Assembly: GCF_001477625.1 (NCBI RefSeq)
Contig: NZ_CP013692.1
Span: 1,550,001 to 1,614,000, forward strand
Reading direction: 5' to 3'
Length of the DNA stretch: 64,000 bases
Source: Paucibacter sp. KCTC 42545
Lineage (GTDB): Bacteria > Pseudomonadota > Gammaproteobacteria > Burkholderiales > Burkholderiaceae_C
The notes beneath the pieces were generated by a model, which saw only the letters and a program-made list of their open reading frames with translations, was not told the origin of the DNA and ran no database searches. Positions 16,973-25,764 of the stretch are shown piece by piece (position 1 is the first letter of the stretch; each line of letters opens with the position of its first letter). The position numbers and the translations under genes are program-made.

Positions 16973-18714
16973 CAGTCGTCGTTGTCAAAAGAGATTCGCA
17001 TGGCTTCACTCAGCGAGGTCTTGCCCGCCTTGACCAGTGCCAGAGCGCGGTCGGCCAGGGTCTTGCCCTTGAGGCTGAGGCGGGCGGCTTGCATAAAGCC
17101 GGCGGCGTCGCCGCGCTGCACGGCCACGGCCATATCGGCATTCATCTCCAGCATCTCGTAAATGCCGCGGCGCCCGGCATAGCCGGTGCCATTGCACTGT
17201 GAGCAACCCACGCCCTTGCGAGTCGTGATGCCGGCAGCGTCTGCACCGGCCACTGCCGCCAGCCACGCGGCCTCTTGCGCATTCGGGTGATGATCTTCTG
17301 CGCAGTGCTCGCACACGGCGCGCAAGAGGCGCTGGGCGATCACCGCTTGCAGCGAGGTGGCGACCATGAAGGGCGGCGCGCCCATATCGAGCAGGCGGAA
17401 CGGCGTACTCATCGCATCGCGTGTGTGCAGGGTGGACAGCACCATATGGCCGGTGATGGCCGCGCGCAGGCCAATCTCCACCGTCTGCGGGTCACGCATT
17501 TCACCGACCAGAATCACGTCCGGGTCTTGGCGCAAGGTGGCGCGCAGCACGCGGGCAAAGTCCAGCTCGATCTTTTCGTTTACCTGCACCTGGGTCAGGC
17601 CGGGCAGTCGGTATTCCACCGGGTCTTCCACGGTGATGATCTTGCTTTGTTCGGCATTGAGCTCGCTCAGGGCGGCGTAGAGCGTGGTGGTCTTGCCCGA
17701 GCCGGTGGGGCCGGTGACCAGCACCATGCCCGATTGCTGACCGAGGATCTCGCGAAAGCGCGCCAGCATATCGGCTGGCATCTCGATCTGGCCCAGGCGC
17801 CGGATGGCTGTGCCCTGGCCCAGCAAACGCATCACCACCGACTCGCCGTATTGGCCGGGCAGGGTGGACAGGCGCACATCAATCGTTTTGTCGCGCAGGC
17901 GCAGGGTGAAGCGGCCGTCTTGCGGCAGGCGCTTCTCAGATATGTCCAGGCCAGCCATCAGCTTGAGCCGCTGCGACAGGGCGGCGGCGATGCGCTTGTC
18001 GGCATGGGTCTGCGTCTGCAACACGCCGTCGATACGGGTGCGGATCAGCAGCTCGCCCTCTTGCGGCTCGATGTGCACATCGGACGCCCCGGCTTGAGTG
18101 GCGTCTTCGAACACGCTTTGCAGCAGGCGCACCACGGGCGCGCCCTCTTGGCCCACGCTGGCCTGCAAGGCGCCGAAGTCGACCGTGTCACCAATGTCTT
18201 TTTCCAGCGCCTTGGCCAGGCCGCTGATTTCTTCGCTGCGCCGGTAATGGCGGTCAAAGGCTGTGGGCAATTGGCTTTCTGCCACCACGGCCATGCTGAT
18301 GCGGCGCTTGAGCACGCGGCTCAGCTCGTCGTAGGCGAACAGGTCCAGCGGGTCGGCCATGGCCACCAGCAAGGCCTCGCCACGATCTTCCAGCACGATG
18401 GCGCGGAAACGCCGCGCAGGGGTTTCGGACAGCAGGCGCACCAGCTCGGTCTTGAGCGGGAAGGTCTTGAGGTTGACGAAGGGGATGCGCAGCTGCCGCG
18501 CCAGCACATGGGCCAGGGCCTCTTCGGTGATCAGTCCGGCGTCGATCAGCAAGCGGCCCAGCTTCTTGCCGCTGGCGCGTTGCAACTCCAGAGCCTGGCT
18601 GAGTTGCTGCTCGGAGATTAGCTGCTGCTGGACCAGCACGTCGCCGAGTCTGACCTTCTTCGGCGGCGCGGCCGCGCTGCTGTTGGCGGGGCTGGGGTTC
18701 AGATCGGCGTCCAT
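16972..18714 (-). CDS. mshE: MSHA extension ATPase MshE
   Basis: A 580-residue GspE/PilB-type ATPase. Residues 20-80 form an MshEN-like unit (RLGDVLVQQQLISEQQLSQA then LGRLLIDAGLITEEALAHVL), the module that binds cyclic di-GMP in Vibrio MshE. The ATPase core shows Walker A GPTGSGKTTT (about 335-344), an Asp/Glu box, Walker B DVILVGEMRDPQT and a tetracysteine zinc site (CEHC ... CSQCNGTG). ATG at 18714 with an upstream AAGAAGAG site is preferred over the longer open frame, whose first 78 codons are only the shadow of the upstream gene. It probably powers pilus extension. Confidence 0.88.
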   Translation of the reverse strand: MDADLNPSPANSSAAAPPKKVRLGDVLVQQQLISEQQLSQALELQRASGKKLGRLLIDAGLITEEALAHVLARQLRIPFVNLKTFPLKTELVRLLSETPARRFRAIVLEDRGEALLVAMADPLDLFAYDELSRVLKRRISMAVVAESQLPTAFDRHYRRSEEISGLAKALEKDIGDTVDFGALQASVGQEGAPVVRLLQSVFEDATQAGASDVHIEPQEGELLIRTRIDGVLQTQTHADKRIAAALSQRLKLMAGLDISEKRLPQDGRFTLRLRDKTIDVRLSTLPGQYGESVVMRLLGQGTAIRRLGQIEMPADMLARFREILGQQSGMVLVTGPTGSGKTTTLYAALSELNAEQSKIITVEDPVEYRLPGLTQVQVNEKIELDFARVLRATLRQDPDVILVGEMRDPQTVEIGLRAAITGHMVLSTLHTRDAMSTPFRLLDMGAPPFMVATSLQAVIAQRLLRAVCEHCAEDHHPNAQEAAWLAAVAGADAAGITTRKGVGCSQCNGTGYAGRRGIYEMLEMNADMAVAVQRGDAAGFMQAARLSLKGKTLADRALALVKAGKTSLSEAMRISFDNDD

Positions 18715-18742
18715 ATCGTCTCTTCTTTTTTCTCTAGGTTCT

Positions 18743-21274
18743 CTAGGCGTTGCTGGTGGCGCGGACCTCGCCCATGGTGGTGATGCCTTGCAAGACTTTG
18801 AGAATACCGTCCTGGCGCAAGGACAGCATGCCCTCCAGCAGGGCGGTCTGCAGCAGTTCCTCGGCGCGTGCGCCGGTCTGGATCTGGCGCCGCAAGGTCT
18901 TGGACACCACCAGCAGCTCGTGCAGGCCGGCGCGGCTCTTGAAGCCACTGTTCTCGCAGACCGGGCAACCGGGGCTGTGGTAGCGCAGGATCTGTCCGTT
19001 CTGGCCGTAGGCCTTGGTCCATTCGTCCAGCACGGTTTGGCGGGGCGGGCGGGCTTCCGCGGGGTAGATCTTCAGATAGTCGTCCAGCATTTCGTCCAGC
19101 TCAGCCTGGGCGATGGGCTGCGAAGTGCGGCAGCTGGTGCACAAGCGCCGCACCAGGCGCTGGGCCAGCACGGCCAGCAGCGAGTCGGCAAAGTTGAAGG
19201 GGTCCATGCCCATGTCCAGCAGGCGGGTGATGGTCTCGGCCGCGCTATTCGTGTGCAGGGTGGACATCACCAAGTGGCCGGTCAACGAGGCTTCAACGGC
19301 GATTTCGCCGGTTTCCTCATCGCGGATTTCGCCCACCATGATCACGTCCGGGTCGGCGCGCAGAAAGGCCCGCAAGGCCTTGGCAAAAGTCCAGTCGATC
19401 TTGGGGTTGACCTGCACCTGGCGCAGGCCGGCCTGGGTGATTTCCACCGGGTCCTCGGCGGTCCAGATCTTGCGCTCGGGCGTGTTGATATAGCTCATCG
19501 CCGAGTGCAGGGTGGTGGTCTTGCCCGAGCCCGTCGGGCCCACGCACAGCACCATGCCGTAGGGGCGGGCGACGGCTTTTTTGAGCTCTTCCAGGTTGCG
19601 CGCGGTCAGGCCCAGCTTTTCTAGCGGCAGCGGCTTGGAGGAGGCCAGCAAACGCATCACCACATCTTCCAGCCCGTTATTGGTGGGGATGGTGGCCACG
19701 CGCAGCTCCAGTCGGTGCTGGGGTGAGAAGCGCGCGAAATTGATCTTGCCGTCTTGCGGCTTGCGGCGCTCGGAGATGTCGAGCTCGCACATGATCTTGA
19801 TGCGGGCGATCATGGCGTTGCGGTAGGTGTTGGGCAGCTCCAGATAGGGCTTGAGCACACCGTCACGGCGGAAGCGGATCTTGAGCTTTTCCTTACCCGG
19901 ATAGGTCTCGATGTGAATGTCGGACACGCCCTGCGTGCTGGCGTCGATGATCATGGTGTTGATCAGGCGCACCAGCGAGTTGTCGCTTTGCTCGATCGGG
20001 GTGTCGTCGTCGCGCCCGTCGCGGCCTTCGCGGCCATTGACCTCGCGCTCCAGGGTTTCGATCAGCTGGTCGGCCCGGTCGAGCGAGAAGTCCATGCCAG
20101 GCATGCTGGGCATCAACTCGCTGCGGCTGACGCTGTCGCCGCCGTAGCGCTCGTAGGTGATCGGGATGGCCAGCGCCAGGGTGCCCAGCTTGGTCAGCGT
20201 TGGGGTGACTTTAAGTTGGGAGATGAACTCAACCTCATCCAGCGCCTCGCGGCGGGTTGGGTCTTCCATCGCCACGATCAGGCGGCCATCGCGGATCAGC
20301 AGAGGCAGCACTTCCAGGCGCTTGGCCACGGCGAAGGGCAGGGTCTTGACCGCATCGGCCTCGATGGCAAAGGCGTCCACGTCCACAATCGGGTAGCCCA
20401 TCTTGCGGGCCAGGGCCGATTGCAAGGCCTGGCGGCTGACGATGCCGCGGCGCACCAGCAACTCACCCAGCGGTACCGAGCGGTCTTCGCGCTGCAACTC
20501 CAGCGCATATTCCAGTTGCTCCTCGGTGATCAGCTCCAAGGCCAGCAAGGCTTCGCCGATGCGCACCATGGGCATGCGGGCTTGCTGTTCAATCGCCATC
20601 ATCAGCTGTTCGGCGCTGACGATGCGCTCGGCCACCAAGATGTCGCCCACCCGGCGCGAGCGCATTTCCTGCTGCGCGAAGGCGGCTTCGTTGATCTGCG
20701 CGGCGGTGGCGAGGTTTTCTTTCAAGAGCACATCGCCGATGCGCTCGCCGACCTCGAATTTGTCCAGCGACTCGTTCGGGATGAAGACGCGCAGCACGGA
20801 GTCGTCGCGGTCGCTCAGAGGCGGAAACAGGAACAGGCCCAGCTCATTCTGCACATGGCCGATGGTGCGGCCCTTGAGTTCGCCGCCGCCCACAAAGCGC
20901 AGCTTGAAGGGGCTGCGGGGGCGTTCATCCAGCGCCAAGGTGTCGTCGTGCGGCGGCACTTGCACCGGGCGCAGCAGCTTGAGCACGCGGAATTGGGTGA
21001 ACTTCAGCGGAATCGCATGGCGGGCCGGCGGCACCATGATTTGCGCTACCCGCTCCGACGGTGCGAGCAGGATCAGATGGCCGGGGCTGCGGCTGCCATT
21101 GGTGCCCAGCACCTCGCAGGGCTCGGCCGAGGTTTGCGGCAAGGCCAGCGGGTAGGCCGCATAAGGCGGCATGGGCCAGACAAAGCTAGGCTTGTCGGCG
21201 GGCTGAGCGGCGGAGCCCACACCAGCCTCTGGCTTGCCATTTGGCCAGGCTAGCGGGGCAGACAAATCGCGCAT
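18743..21274 (-). CDS. Large PulE-type ATPase with expanded MshEN region
   Basis: An 843-residue protein directly upstream of mshE, with only 28 bases between them. The N-terminal 190 residues match no family I recognise (Pro-rich, then a PilZ-like length of beta-rich sequence, KFTQFRVLKLLRPVQ). Residues about 195-330 carry four MshEN-type half-repeats (RIGDVLLKENL, RVGDILVAERIVS, RIGEALLALELITEEQ, LGELLVRRGIVSRQ). The ATPase core has Walker A GPTGSGKTTTLH (about 578) and Walker B DVIMVGEIRDEET, plus a tetracysteine zinc site (CTSC ... CPVC). All catalytic motifs look intact. It may be a second motor or a c-di-GMP-responsive regulator of the pilus. Confidence 0.8.
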   Translation of the reverse strand: MRDLSAPLAWPNGKPEAGVGSAAQPADKPSFVWPMPPYAAYPLALPQTSAEPCEVLGTNGSRSPGHLILLAPSERVAQIMVPPARHAIPLKFTQFRVLKLLRPVQVPPHDDTLALDERPRSPFKLRFVGGGELKGRTIGHVQNELGLFLFPPLSDRDDSVLRVFIPNESLDKFEVGERIGDVLLKENLATAAQINEAAFAQQEMRSRRVGDILVAERIVSAEQLMMAIEQQARMPMVRIGEALLALELITEEQLEYALELQREDRSVPLGELLVRRGIVSRQALQSALARKMGYPIVDVDAFAIEADAVKTLPFAVAKRLEVLPLLIRDGRLIVAMEDPTRREALDEVEFISQLKVTPTLTKLGTLALAIPITYERYGGDSVSRSELMPSMPGMDFSLDRADQLIETLEREVNGREGRDGRDDDTPIEQSDNSLVRLINTMIIDASTQGVSDIHIETYPGKEKLKIRFRRDGVLKPYLELPNTYRNAMIARIKIMCELDISERRKPQDGKINFARFSPQHRLELRVATIPTNNGLEDVVMRLLASSKPLPLEKLGLTARNLEELKKAVARPYGMVLCVGPTGSGKTTTLHSAMSYINTPERKIWTAEDPVEITQAGLRQVQVNPKIDWTFAKALRAFLRADPDVIMVGEIRDEETGEIAVEASLTGHLVMSTLHTNSAAETITRLLDMGMDPFNFADSLLAVLAQRLVRRLCTSCRTSQPIAQAELDEMLDDYLKIYPAEARPPRQTVLDEWTKAYGQNGQILRYHSPGCPVCENSGFKSRAGLHELLVVSKTLRRQIQTGARAEELLQTALLEGMLSLRQDGILKVLQGITTMGEVRATSNA

Positions 21275-21395
21275 TCAAATCTCCAGGGTCGTATCAGGCA
21301 GGGCGGGCAGGGCGGACCACGCGCACACTGCACGTGAGGCGGATGCTACTTGGCGCGGCTCGGGGTGAAGCTCGGAATTGCCACAAACAGCGGGC

Positions 21396-21590
21396 CTACT
21401 CTTCGCTATAACTGCGCCAGCGGGCACTGGCCTTGCGCATCAGGCTGACTTGTTTGAGGAAGCGCGGGCAGGCCTTGCAAATCAGCATGTGCATGCGAAC
21501 GCTCAGGCGTTCACCCAGGCCCAGCCGACGGTCTTCGGCTTGCAGCACCAGGGCGGTGATTTCACGGCAGTTGCGCATGGGCTTGCTCAT
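21396..21590 (-). CDS. Small zinc-finger anti-sigma-like protein
   Basis: A 64-residue protein starting MSKPMRNCREITALVLQAEDR, with the H-x3-C-x2-C motif (HMLICKAC) of putative zinc-finger (zf-HC2) anti-sigma proteins. It has no membrane helix, so it would be a soluble partner. ATG at 21590 overlaps the sigma-factor stop (ATGA), and the open frame further upstream is only the sigma gene's shadow. Pairing and overlap with the ECF sigma gene suggest it regulates that sigma factor. Confidence 0.8.
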   Translation of the reverse strand: MSKPMRNCREITALVLQAEDRRLGLGERLSVRMHMLICKACPRFLKQVSLMRKASARWRSYSEE

Positions 21591-22147
21591 GCTTGGGATC
21601 CTTGGGCATCGAACCAGTTCAGTTGCAGGCATTCGCGCAGGCGCAAACGTGCGCGGTGCAACATGACCCAGAGATTGGTCGAGCTGATGCCCAGCGCCTT
21701 ACAGATTTCATCGCTATCGAGCTCCAGCCATTCGCGCATCATGAATAAGCGGCCTTGCTGGCCCGGCAGATGCTCCACGCAGGCCTCCAGCACGCGCATG
21801 AAGTCCTGCTGGCGTAGGCAGTGTTCGGGGTCGCCCCAGTCTTGCGGGGTCTCGCGCCAATGGCCATCGGGGCGGAACAAGTCTTCATCGAGGTCTTGCC
21901 CGTCTTCGGCGGTGGTGGACATTTCTTTGCTATTGCGGCGGATCTGGTCCACCAGCTTGTGTTTGAGCACGCCGATCAGCCAAGTCTTGAGTTGCGACTG
22001 GCCGGCAAAGCTCTGCGGCTTCTCCAGCGCGGCCAGCAGCGTCTCGGAGACCGCATCTTCCGCCCAGGCGGCATTGCGCAGCTGTAGCTGGGCGTACTTC
22101 AGCAGCTGGGGGCGCAGGGCTTGCAGGCGGTTGGCCATGTCGGTCAT
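21587..22147 (-). CDS. ECF-type RNA polymerase sigma factor
   Basis: A 186-residue protein with a region 2 (LLKYAQLQLRNAAWAEDAVSETLLAAL ... FAGQSQLKTWLIGVLKHKLVDQIRR, about 15-75) and a region 4 (LPGQQGRLFMMREWLELDSDEICKALGISSTNLWVMLHRARLRLRECL, about 125-175), the two halves of an ECF sigma factor. It is coupled to the zinc-finger gene downstream and divergent from the bufferin operon across 145 bases. Sigma genes of this type are frequent beside DUF2282/DUF692/DUF2063/DoxX clusters, so autoregulated control of that operon is likely. Confidence 0.88.
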   Translation of the reverse strand: MTDMANRLQALRPQLLKYAQLQLRNAAWAEDAVSETLLAALEKPQSFAGQSQLKTWLIGVLKHKLVDQIRRNSKEMSTTAEDGQDLDEDLFRPDGHWRETPQDWGDPEHCLRQQDFMRVLEACVEHLPGQQGRLFMMREWLELDSDEICKALGISSTNLWVMLHRARLRLRECLQLNWFDAQGSQA

Positions 22148-22292
22148 GCGGGGCTCTCGAAAATTTTTCTTGTGCGCAGTGTAAGTAGGACTGGGGCTGG
22201 TGCGACCTAGTGGGGCGAGTGATTCGCTGTTGGCTTGAATTCACAGACGCTTTGACTCCCTCAACCTTTTTCAACCTCAATGAGGACCGACC
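22148..22292. promoter_or_regulatory. Divergent control region between ECF sigma and bufferin operon
   Basis: A 145-base gap between divergent starts. Just before the bufA ATG is a strong ribosome site (TGAGGACCGACC). A near-repeat TCAACC ... TTTTTCAACCTCAA lies at about 22259-22280. ECF promoter elements must lie here if the sigma factor controls both sides, but I could not identify a matching -35/-10 pair on each strand with confidence. Confidence 0.5.
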
Positions 22293-22583
22293 ATGAAAAC
22301 TTCCCTGCTTGTTTCTTCCGCCCTGGCGGGCGCCCTGTCTCTTGGCTTGGTCGCTCAAGCCGCCGCAGCTGACGACAAAGTCGCCCGCGAGAAGTGCTAC
22401 GGCATTGCCAAGGCCGGCCAAAACGACTGCGCCAACCTCAGCGGCAGCCATTCCTGTGCCGGCCAGTCCAAGGCGGGTGACGCCGCTGAGGAATGGAACT
22501 ATGTGCCCAAAGGCCAATGCAAGAGCCTTGGCGGCATGAGTGCCGAAGAGGCCAAGGCCAAGATGAAGGCCGCCAAGAAGTGA
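22293..22583 (+). CDS. bufA1: Bufferin-type RiPP precursor (DUF2282)
   Basis: A 96-residue exported peptide. Residues 1-26 form a signal peptide (cleavage near AQAAAA|DD). The mature part holds exactly four Cys at 35, 46, 55 and 76, in [14 protein letters not shown] and SHSCAG, the core pattern of the DUF2282/BufA1 family. In described members the DUF692 enzyme converts Cys residues to thiooxazoles and the exported product binds copper. The Lys/Ala-rich tail ([12 protein letters not shown]) is unusual-looking but intact. It is the first gene of an operon with bufB, bufC and a doxX-like gene. Family by pattern recognition; copper role from knowledge of the family. Confidence 0.88.
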   Translation: MKTSLLVSSALAGALSLGLVAQAAAADDKVAREKCYGIAKAGQNDCANLSGSHSCAGQSKAGDAAEEWNYVPKGQCKSLGGMSAEEAKAKMKAAKK

Positions 22584-22590
22584 GCCAGTG

Positions 22591-23481
22591 ATGAAGCTTC
22601 AGGAGACCTCATCATCGGTGGGCATTGGCTGGCGACAGCCGCACTACGAAAGCCTGATGTCGCAGCGCCCACCGCTGCGCTTTCTGGAGCTTCATTCCGA
22701 AAATTTCTTTGCCAGCGGCGGCGCGGCCATGGCGGTGTTGATGGGGGCACGCGAGCATTACCCCATCAGCCTGCATGGGGTAGGCCTGTCGCTGGGTTCG
22801 GCCTGCGGGCTGGACAGCACTCATCTGGATCAGCTGGCGGATTTGGTGGCTCGCGTCGAGCCGCTGCGGGTGTCGGAGCACGCCAGCTTCGCCCGCGTGC
22901 CGGCCAGTCAGATGGGGCCTGGCTTTGTGCATGGCAGCGATCTGCTGCCGATTGCCTTTACTGATGCCAGCCTGGATCTGATGTGCCGGCATGTGCAACA
23001 AGTGCAGGAGCGCCTGCAGCGCCAGATCTTGGTGGAGAACCTCAGCGCCTATCTGGCCTGGGGCAATGACACTCTGGCTGAACCGGAATTCTTCAATCAG
23101 CTGTGCCAGCGCAGCGGCTGCGGCCTGCTGTTGGATGTGAACAATCTGGTCGTCAACGCCCGCAATGCGGGCTTGGACAAAGCGGCAGCGGCCGATGCGG
23201 CTTGTGCCTGGGTCGATGCCTTGAGCCCGGGCTTGGTGGGTGAGATTCATCTGGCGGGCCATGCCGAACTGCCCGGCATCGTGGTCGACGACCACGGCAG
23301 CCGGGTCGGCCCGGAGGTCTGGCAGGTCTACCGTCATGCTGTTCAGCGCTTTGGGCCACAACTCAGCCTGATCGAGTGGGACAACGATGTGCCGGAACTC
23401 GCGGTGCTGCTGGACGAGGCGGCTCAGGCCGAGCGCATCATGGCCGAGTGCGCCCTGGTGGCGCAGCCGGAGCCATCATGA
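22591..23481 (+). CDS. bufB: MNIO-family RiPP-modifying enzyme BufB (DUF692)
   Basis: A DUF692 (multinuclear non-heme iron oxidase) protein of about 296 residues with a TIM-barrel pattern: an N-terminal [74 protein letters not shown] and [10 protein letters not shown]. The His, Glu and Asp in these motifs are the expected metal ligands. It would oxidise Cys of the precursor peptide. ATG at 22591 is used; a GTG directly before it is an alternative. It starts 7 bases after bufA and overlaps bufC (ATGA). Confidence 0.9.
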   Translation: MKLQETSSSVGIGWRQPHYESLMSQRPPLRFLELHSENFFASGGAAMAVLMGAREHYPISLHGVGLSLGSACGLDSTHLDQLADLVARVEPLRVSEHASFARVPASQMGPGFVHGSDLLPIAFTDASLDLMCRHVQQVQERLQRQILVENLSAYLAWGNDTLAEPEFFNQLCQRSGCGLLLDVNNLVVNARNAGLDKAAAADAACAWVDALSPGLVGEIHLAGHAELPGIVVDDHGSRVGPEVWQVYRHAVQRFGPQLSLIEWDNDVPELAVLLDEAAQAERIMAECALVAQPEPS

Positions 23482-24269
23482 TCGCCGCTCAGCAAGCCTT
23501 GCTGGCGGCGATACAGGCCGGCAGTTGGGACAAGGCCCAAGACCTGTTGGCGGCGACAGGCTGGCGGGCTCTGCCTGGACTTACCGAGGCGGATGGCATC
23601 CAGACCTATCGCCGCAATGCTCAAGGGCTGGCGGCGCGATCTTTGGCTGCCGCCCATCCGCTGTTGTTGAATGAGCTGGGGCAGGCGTCATTTGACACCT
23701 TGGCCTGGGCCTTCTGGCGCGCCAGCCCACCCAGCCAGGGTGACTTGGCTGAATGGGGTCAGGCCTTGCCTGAGTTCTTGGCGGCTCAGCCCGGCGTGGA
23801 GGCGTGGCTGTGCGATTTGGCCCGCCTGGGCTGGGCTAGGCATGCGGCCGAACGCGCTGCAGACAGCCGACTGGATGTTGAGTCTTTGAACTTGCTGCAA
23901 AGCCAGTCGCCTGAGGTGCTGCGCTTGTGTCTTAGGCCGGGGTTGTGCCTCCTGCATTTGCTGCCGCAGGTCTGTGGCCTGAATGCGGAACAGCCGCGTC
24001 AGCATGTGCTGGTGTGGCGCGAAGTCTGGCGTGCCGAGCAGCAGATCTTGGGTGCGGGCGATGCTGCGTTGATGGCCGCCACGCTGCAAGGGCGCGACCT
24101 CGACAGTGCCTTGCAGGAGGCTTTGGCCGCGGCGCCGGACTTTGACTTCGGCGCTTGGCTTCAACAAGCCTTGCAGCGAGGGTGGGTACAGGCGGTCGAA
24201 ACATTGGCGCCCGTCCAAGCGGATGCGGCCGGCCCGATTTCGCCATCACCGAGCGATTCAAATCTTTGA
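23478..24269 (+). CDS. bufC: MNIO partner protein BufC (DUF2063)
   Basis: A 263-residue protein with the DUF2063 N-terminal pattern ([11 protein letters not shown] ... [29 protein letters not shown], about residues 5-70), followed by a helical Leu/Ala-rich part ([28 protein letters not shown]). DUF2063 proteins are the usual partners of DUF692 enzymes and are thought to present the precursor peptide. The start ATG at 23478 lies inside the bufB stop. The longer open frame upstream is only the bufB shadow. Confidence 0.87.
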   Translation: MIAAQQALLAAIQAGSWDKAQDLLAATGWRALPGLTEADGIQTYRRNAQGLAARSLAAAHPLLLNELGQASFDTLAWAFWRASPPSQGDLAEWGQALPEFLAAQPGVEAWLCDLARLGWARHAAERAADSRLDVESLNLLQSQSPEVLRLCLRPGLCLLHLLPQVCGLNAEQPRQHVLVWREVWRAEQQILGAGDAALMAATLQGRDLDSALQEALAAAPDFDFGAWLQQALQRGWVQAVETLAPVQADAAGPISPSPSDSNL

Positions 24270-24279
24270 GGACGATCGA

Positions 24280-24780
24280 ATGAAAACCATCGCATTTGCT
24301 TTCTTGCGGCTGTGCCGTGATCCCGGCCTGGGCTCGCAACTCAGCGACCCGACTGGCCGACCGCTGCCGACTTGGATGCGGCAACTCTTGAGCCAAGCGC
24401 AGTCGCTAGGGCTGTTGCTGGCACGCCTTTACGTGGCCCAGGTGTTCTTTTTGTCTGGCCTGTCCAAGCTGCGTGACTGGTCCAGCACCTTGGCCTTGTT
24501 TGAAGACGAATACCACGTGCCCCTGCTGCCTCCTGAGCTGGCCGCCTACCTGGGCACCGCGGGCGAGTTGGTCCTGCCGGTCTTATTGGTGCTGGGCCTG
24601 GGCGGGCGTTTTGCCGCCCTGGGCCTGAGCGTCGTCAACTTGATGGCGGTGCTTAGCTTGAGCGAGTTGGCCCCGGCCGCCTTGGCCGGCCACCAGCTTT
24701 GGGGCGTGCTCTTGCTGTTGGTGGCGCTGTGGGGCTCGGGGCGTTGGTCCTTGGACGCATGGCTGGGCCGGCGCGCTTAA
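24280..24780 (+). CDS. DoxX-family membrane protein (BufD-type)
   Basis: A 166-residue protein with four predicted helices and the DoxX signature (LLLARLYVAQVFFLSGLSKLRDW, about residues 45-67; AYLGTAGELVLPVLLVLGLGGR, about 88-110). ATG at 24280 follows a good ribosome site (GAGGA) 10 bases after the bufC stop. DoxX proteins are constant companions of bufferin operons, possibly in electron transfer or oxygen supply to the modifying enzyme at the membrane. The gene converges with tolA. Confidence 0.85.
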   Translation: MKTIAFAFLRLCRDPGLGSQLSDPTGRPLPTWMRQLLSQAQSLGLLLARLYVAQVFFLSGLSKLRDWSSTLALFEDEYHVPLLPPELAAYLGTAGELVLPVLLVLGLGGRFAALGLSVVNLMAVLSLSELAPAALAGHQLWGVLLLLVALWGSGRWSLDAWLGRRA

Positions 24781-24806
24781 GCCACCGGGCCTCTAGCCGC
24801 GCCGCC

Positions 24807-25757
24807 TTACTCCCGCGGCTTGAAGCTGATCACCAAGACCGAAGGCACCCGCCCGTCGGTGTCGCGGGGCAGGGTCTCGGTCTTGTCGATGGCGCGCAGC
24901 ACGGCGTTGTCCCAGTCGCTGTCGCCACTGGGCTTGAGCAGCTTGCGGGCGATGATGTTGCCGTCCGGCGCGGTGCGCACTTCCACCTCGGCGACGGGGT
25001 TGGCCACGCCGGTCTCGGGGTAGATGATGTTGGGCCGGATGCGTGCCTTGATGCGGCCCGCATAGTTGGCCGAAGGGCCGCTGGACTGCAGGGCCGTGCC
25101 GCGCGAGTCAGGTGCGCCGCTGGCGCCTGCCAGGCCTTGAATGCGCCGCAGGTTTTCCTGGCGTTGCGCTTCGGCCTTGGCCGTCGCGGCTGCGTTTTCC
25201 TTGAGCTTTTTGGCTTCAGCGTCCTTGGCTTCTTTGGCGAGCTTGGCCTGCTTTTCTTGTTTCTCTTGTTTTTCTTGCTTAGCCAGTTTCTCCAGCTTCT
25301 CCAGCCGCTCGCGCTCCGCCTTTTCGCGTTCCTTGTCCTTCTTGCGCTGGGCTTCGAGCTCGGCCAAGCGCTTGGCCTCCAGCTCGTCCTTCTTCTTTTT
25401 CTCTTTGGCCTTGGCGATGGCGATCTCCGCATCGCGCTCGGCCTGCAAATCGGGCGGCGGCGGTGGAGGAGGTGGTGCCACCACGGGCTTGGGCGGCGGC
25501 TTGATGGGCTCGGCCTCAGGCTCGGGTTCGGGCGGCAATTGCTCCTTGGGCGCGGCGGCCTGCGGCACAGCGGACCACAGCTCGGCCTCGAAGGCCGGCG
25601 TGCTTTCGCTGCGCCAGCTCACGCCAGCGCTCAAGGCCGCCAGCAAGGCGGCATGGGCGATCACGGCAAAGCCGAGGCCACGCCCCAGGCCGGGCGCTGC
25701 GGGCGGACGCAAAGGGTCTTTGGCGGGAAGCGAGAAGGCGTTCATCGCGGCAGTCAT
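24807..25757 (-). CDS. tolA: Tol-Pal system protein TolA
   Basis: A protein of about 316 residues: one N-terminal membrane helix (GLGFAVIAHAALLAALSAG), a Pro-rich stretch, a long Lys/Glu/Ala-rich helix (about 105-215, repeats such as KQEKQEKQEKQAK) and a C-terminal TonB-like domain (YAGRIKARIRPNIIYPETG ... VAEVEVRTAPDGNIIARKLLKPSG). It spans the periplasm, linking TolQR to the outer membrane during division. Starts at 25757 (MTAAMNAF) or 25745 (MNAF) are both possible; the first lies 7 bases after the tolR stop. tolB and pal do not follow; the next gene is convergent. Confidence 0.88.
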   Translation of the reverse strand: MTAAMNAFSLPAKDPLRPPAAPGLGRGLGFAVIAHAALLAALSAGVSWRSESTPAFEAELWSAVPQAAAPKEQLPPEPEPEAEPIKPPPKPVVAPPPPPPPPDLQAERDAEIAIAKAKEKKKKDELEAKRLAELEAQRKKDKEREKAERERLEKLEKLAKQEKQEKQEKQAKLAKEAKDAEAKKLKENAAATAKAEAQRQENLRRIQGLAGASGAPDSRGTALQSSGPSANYAGRIKARIRPNIIYPETGVANPVAEVEVRTAPDGNIIARKLLKPSGDSDWDNAVLRAIDKTETLPRDTDGRVPSVLVISFKPRE

Positions 25758-25764
25758 CTGCGGG

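Noticed and set aside
17275..18621. 448-codon plus-strand open frame opposite mshE
   Set aside because: A His/Gln/Gly-rich shadow frame of a conserved ATPase gene, without family features.
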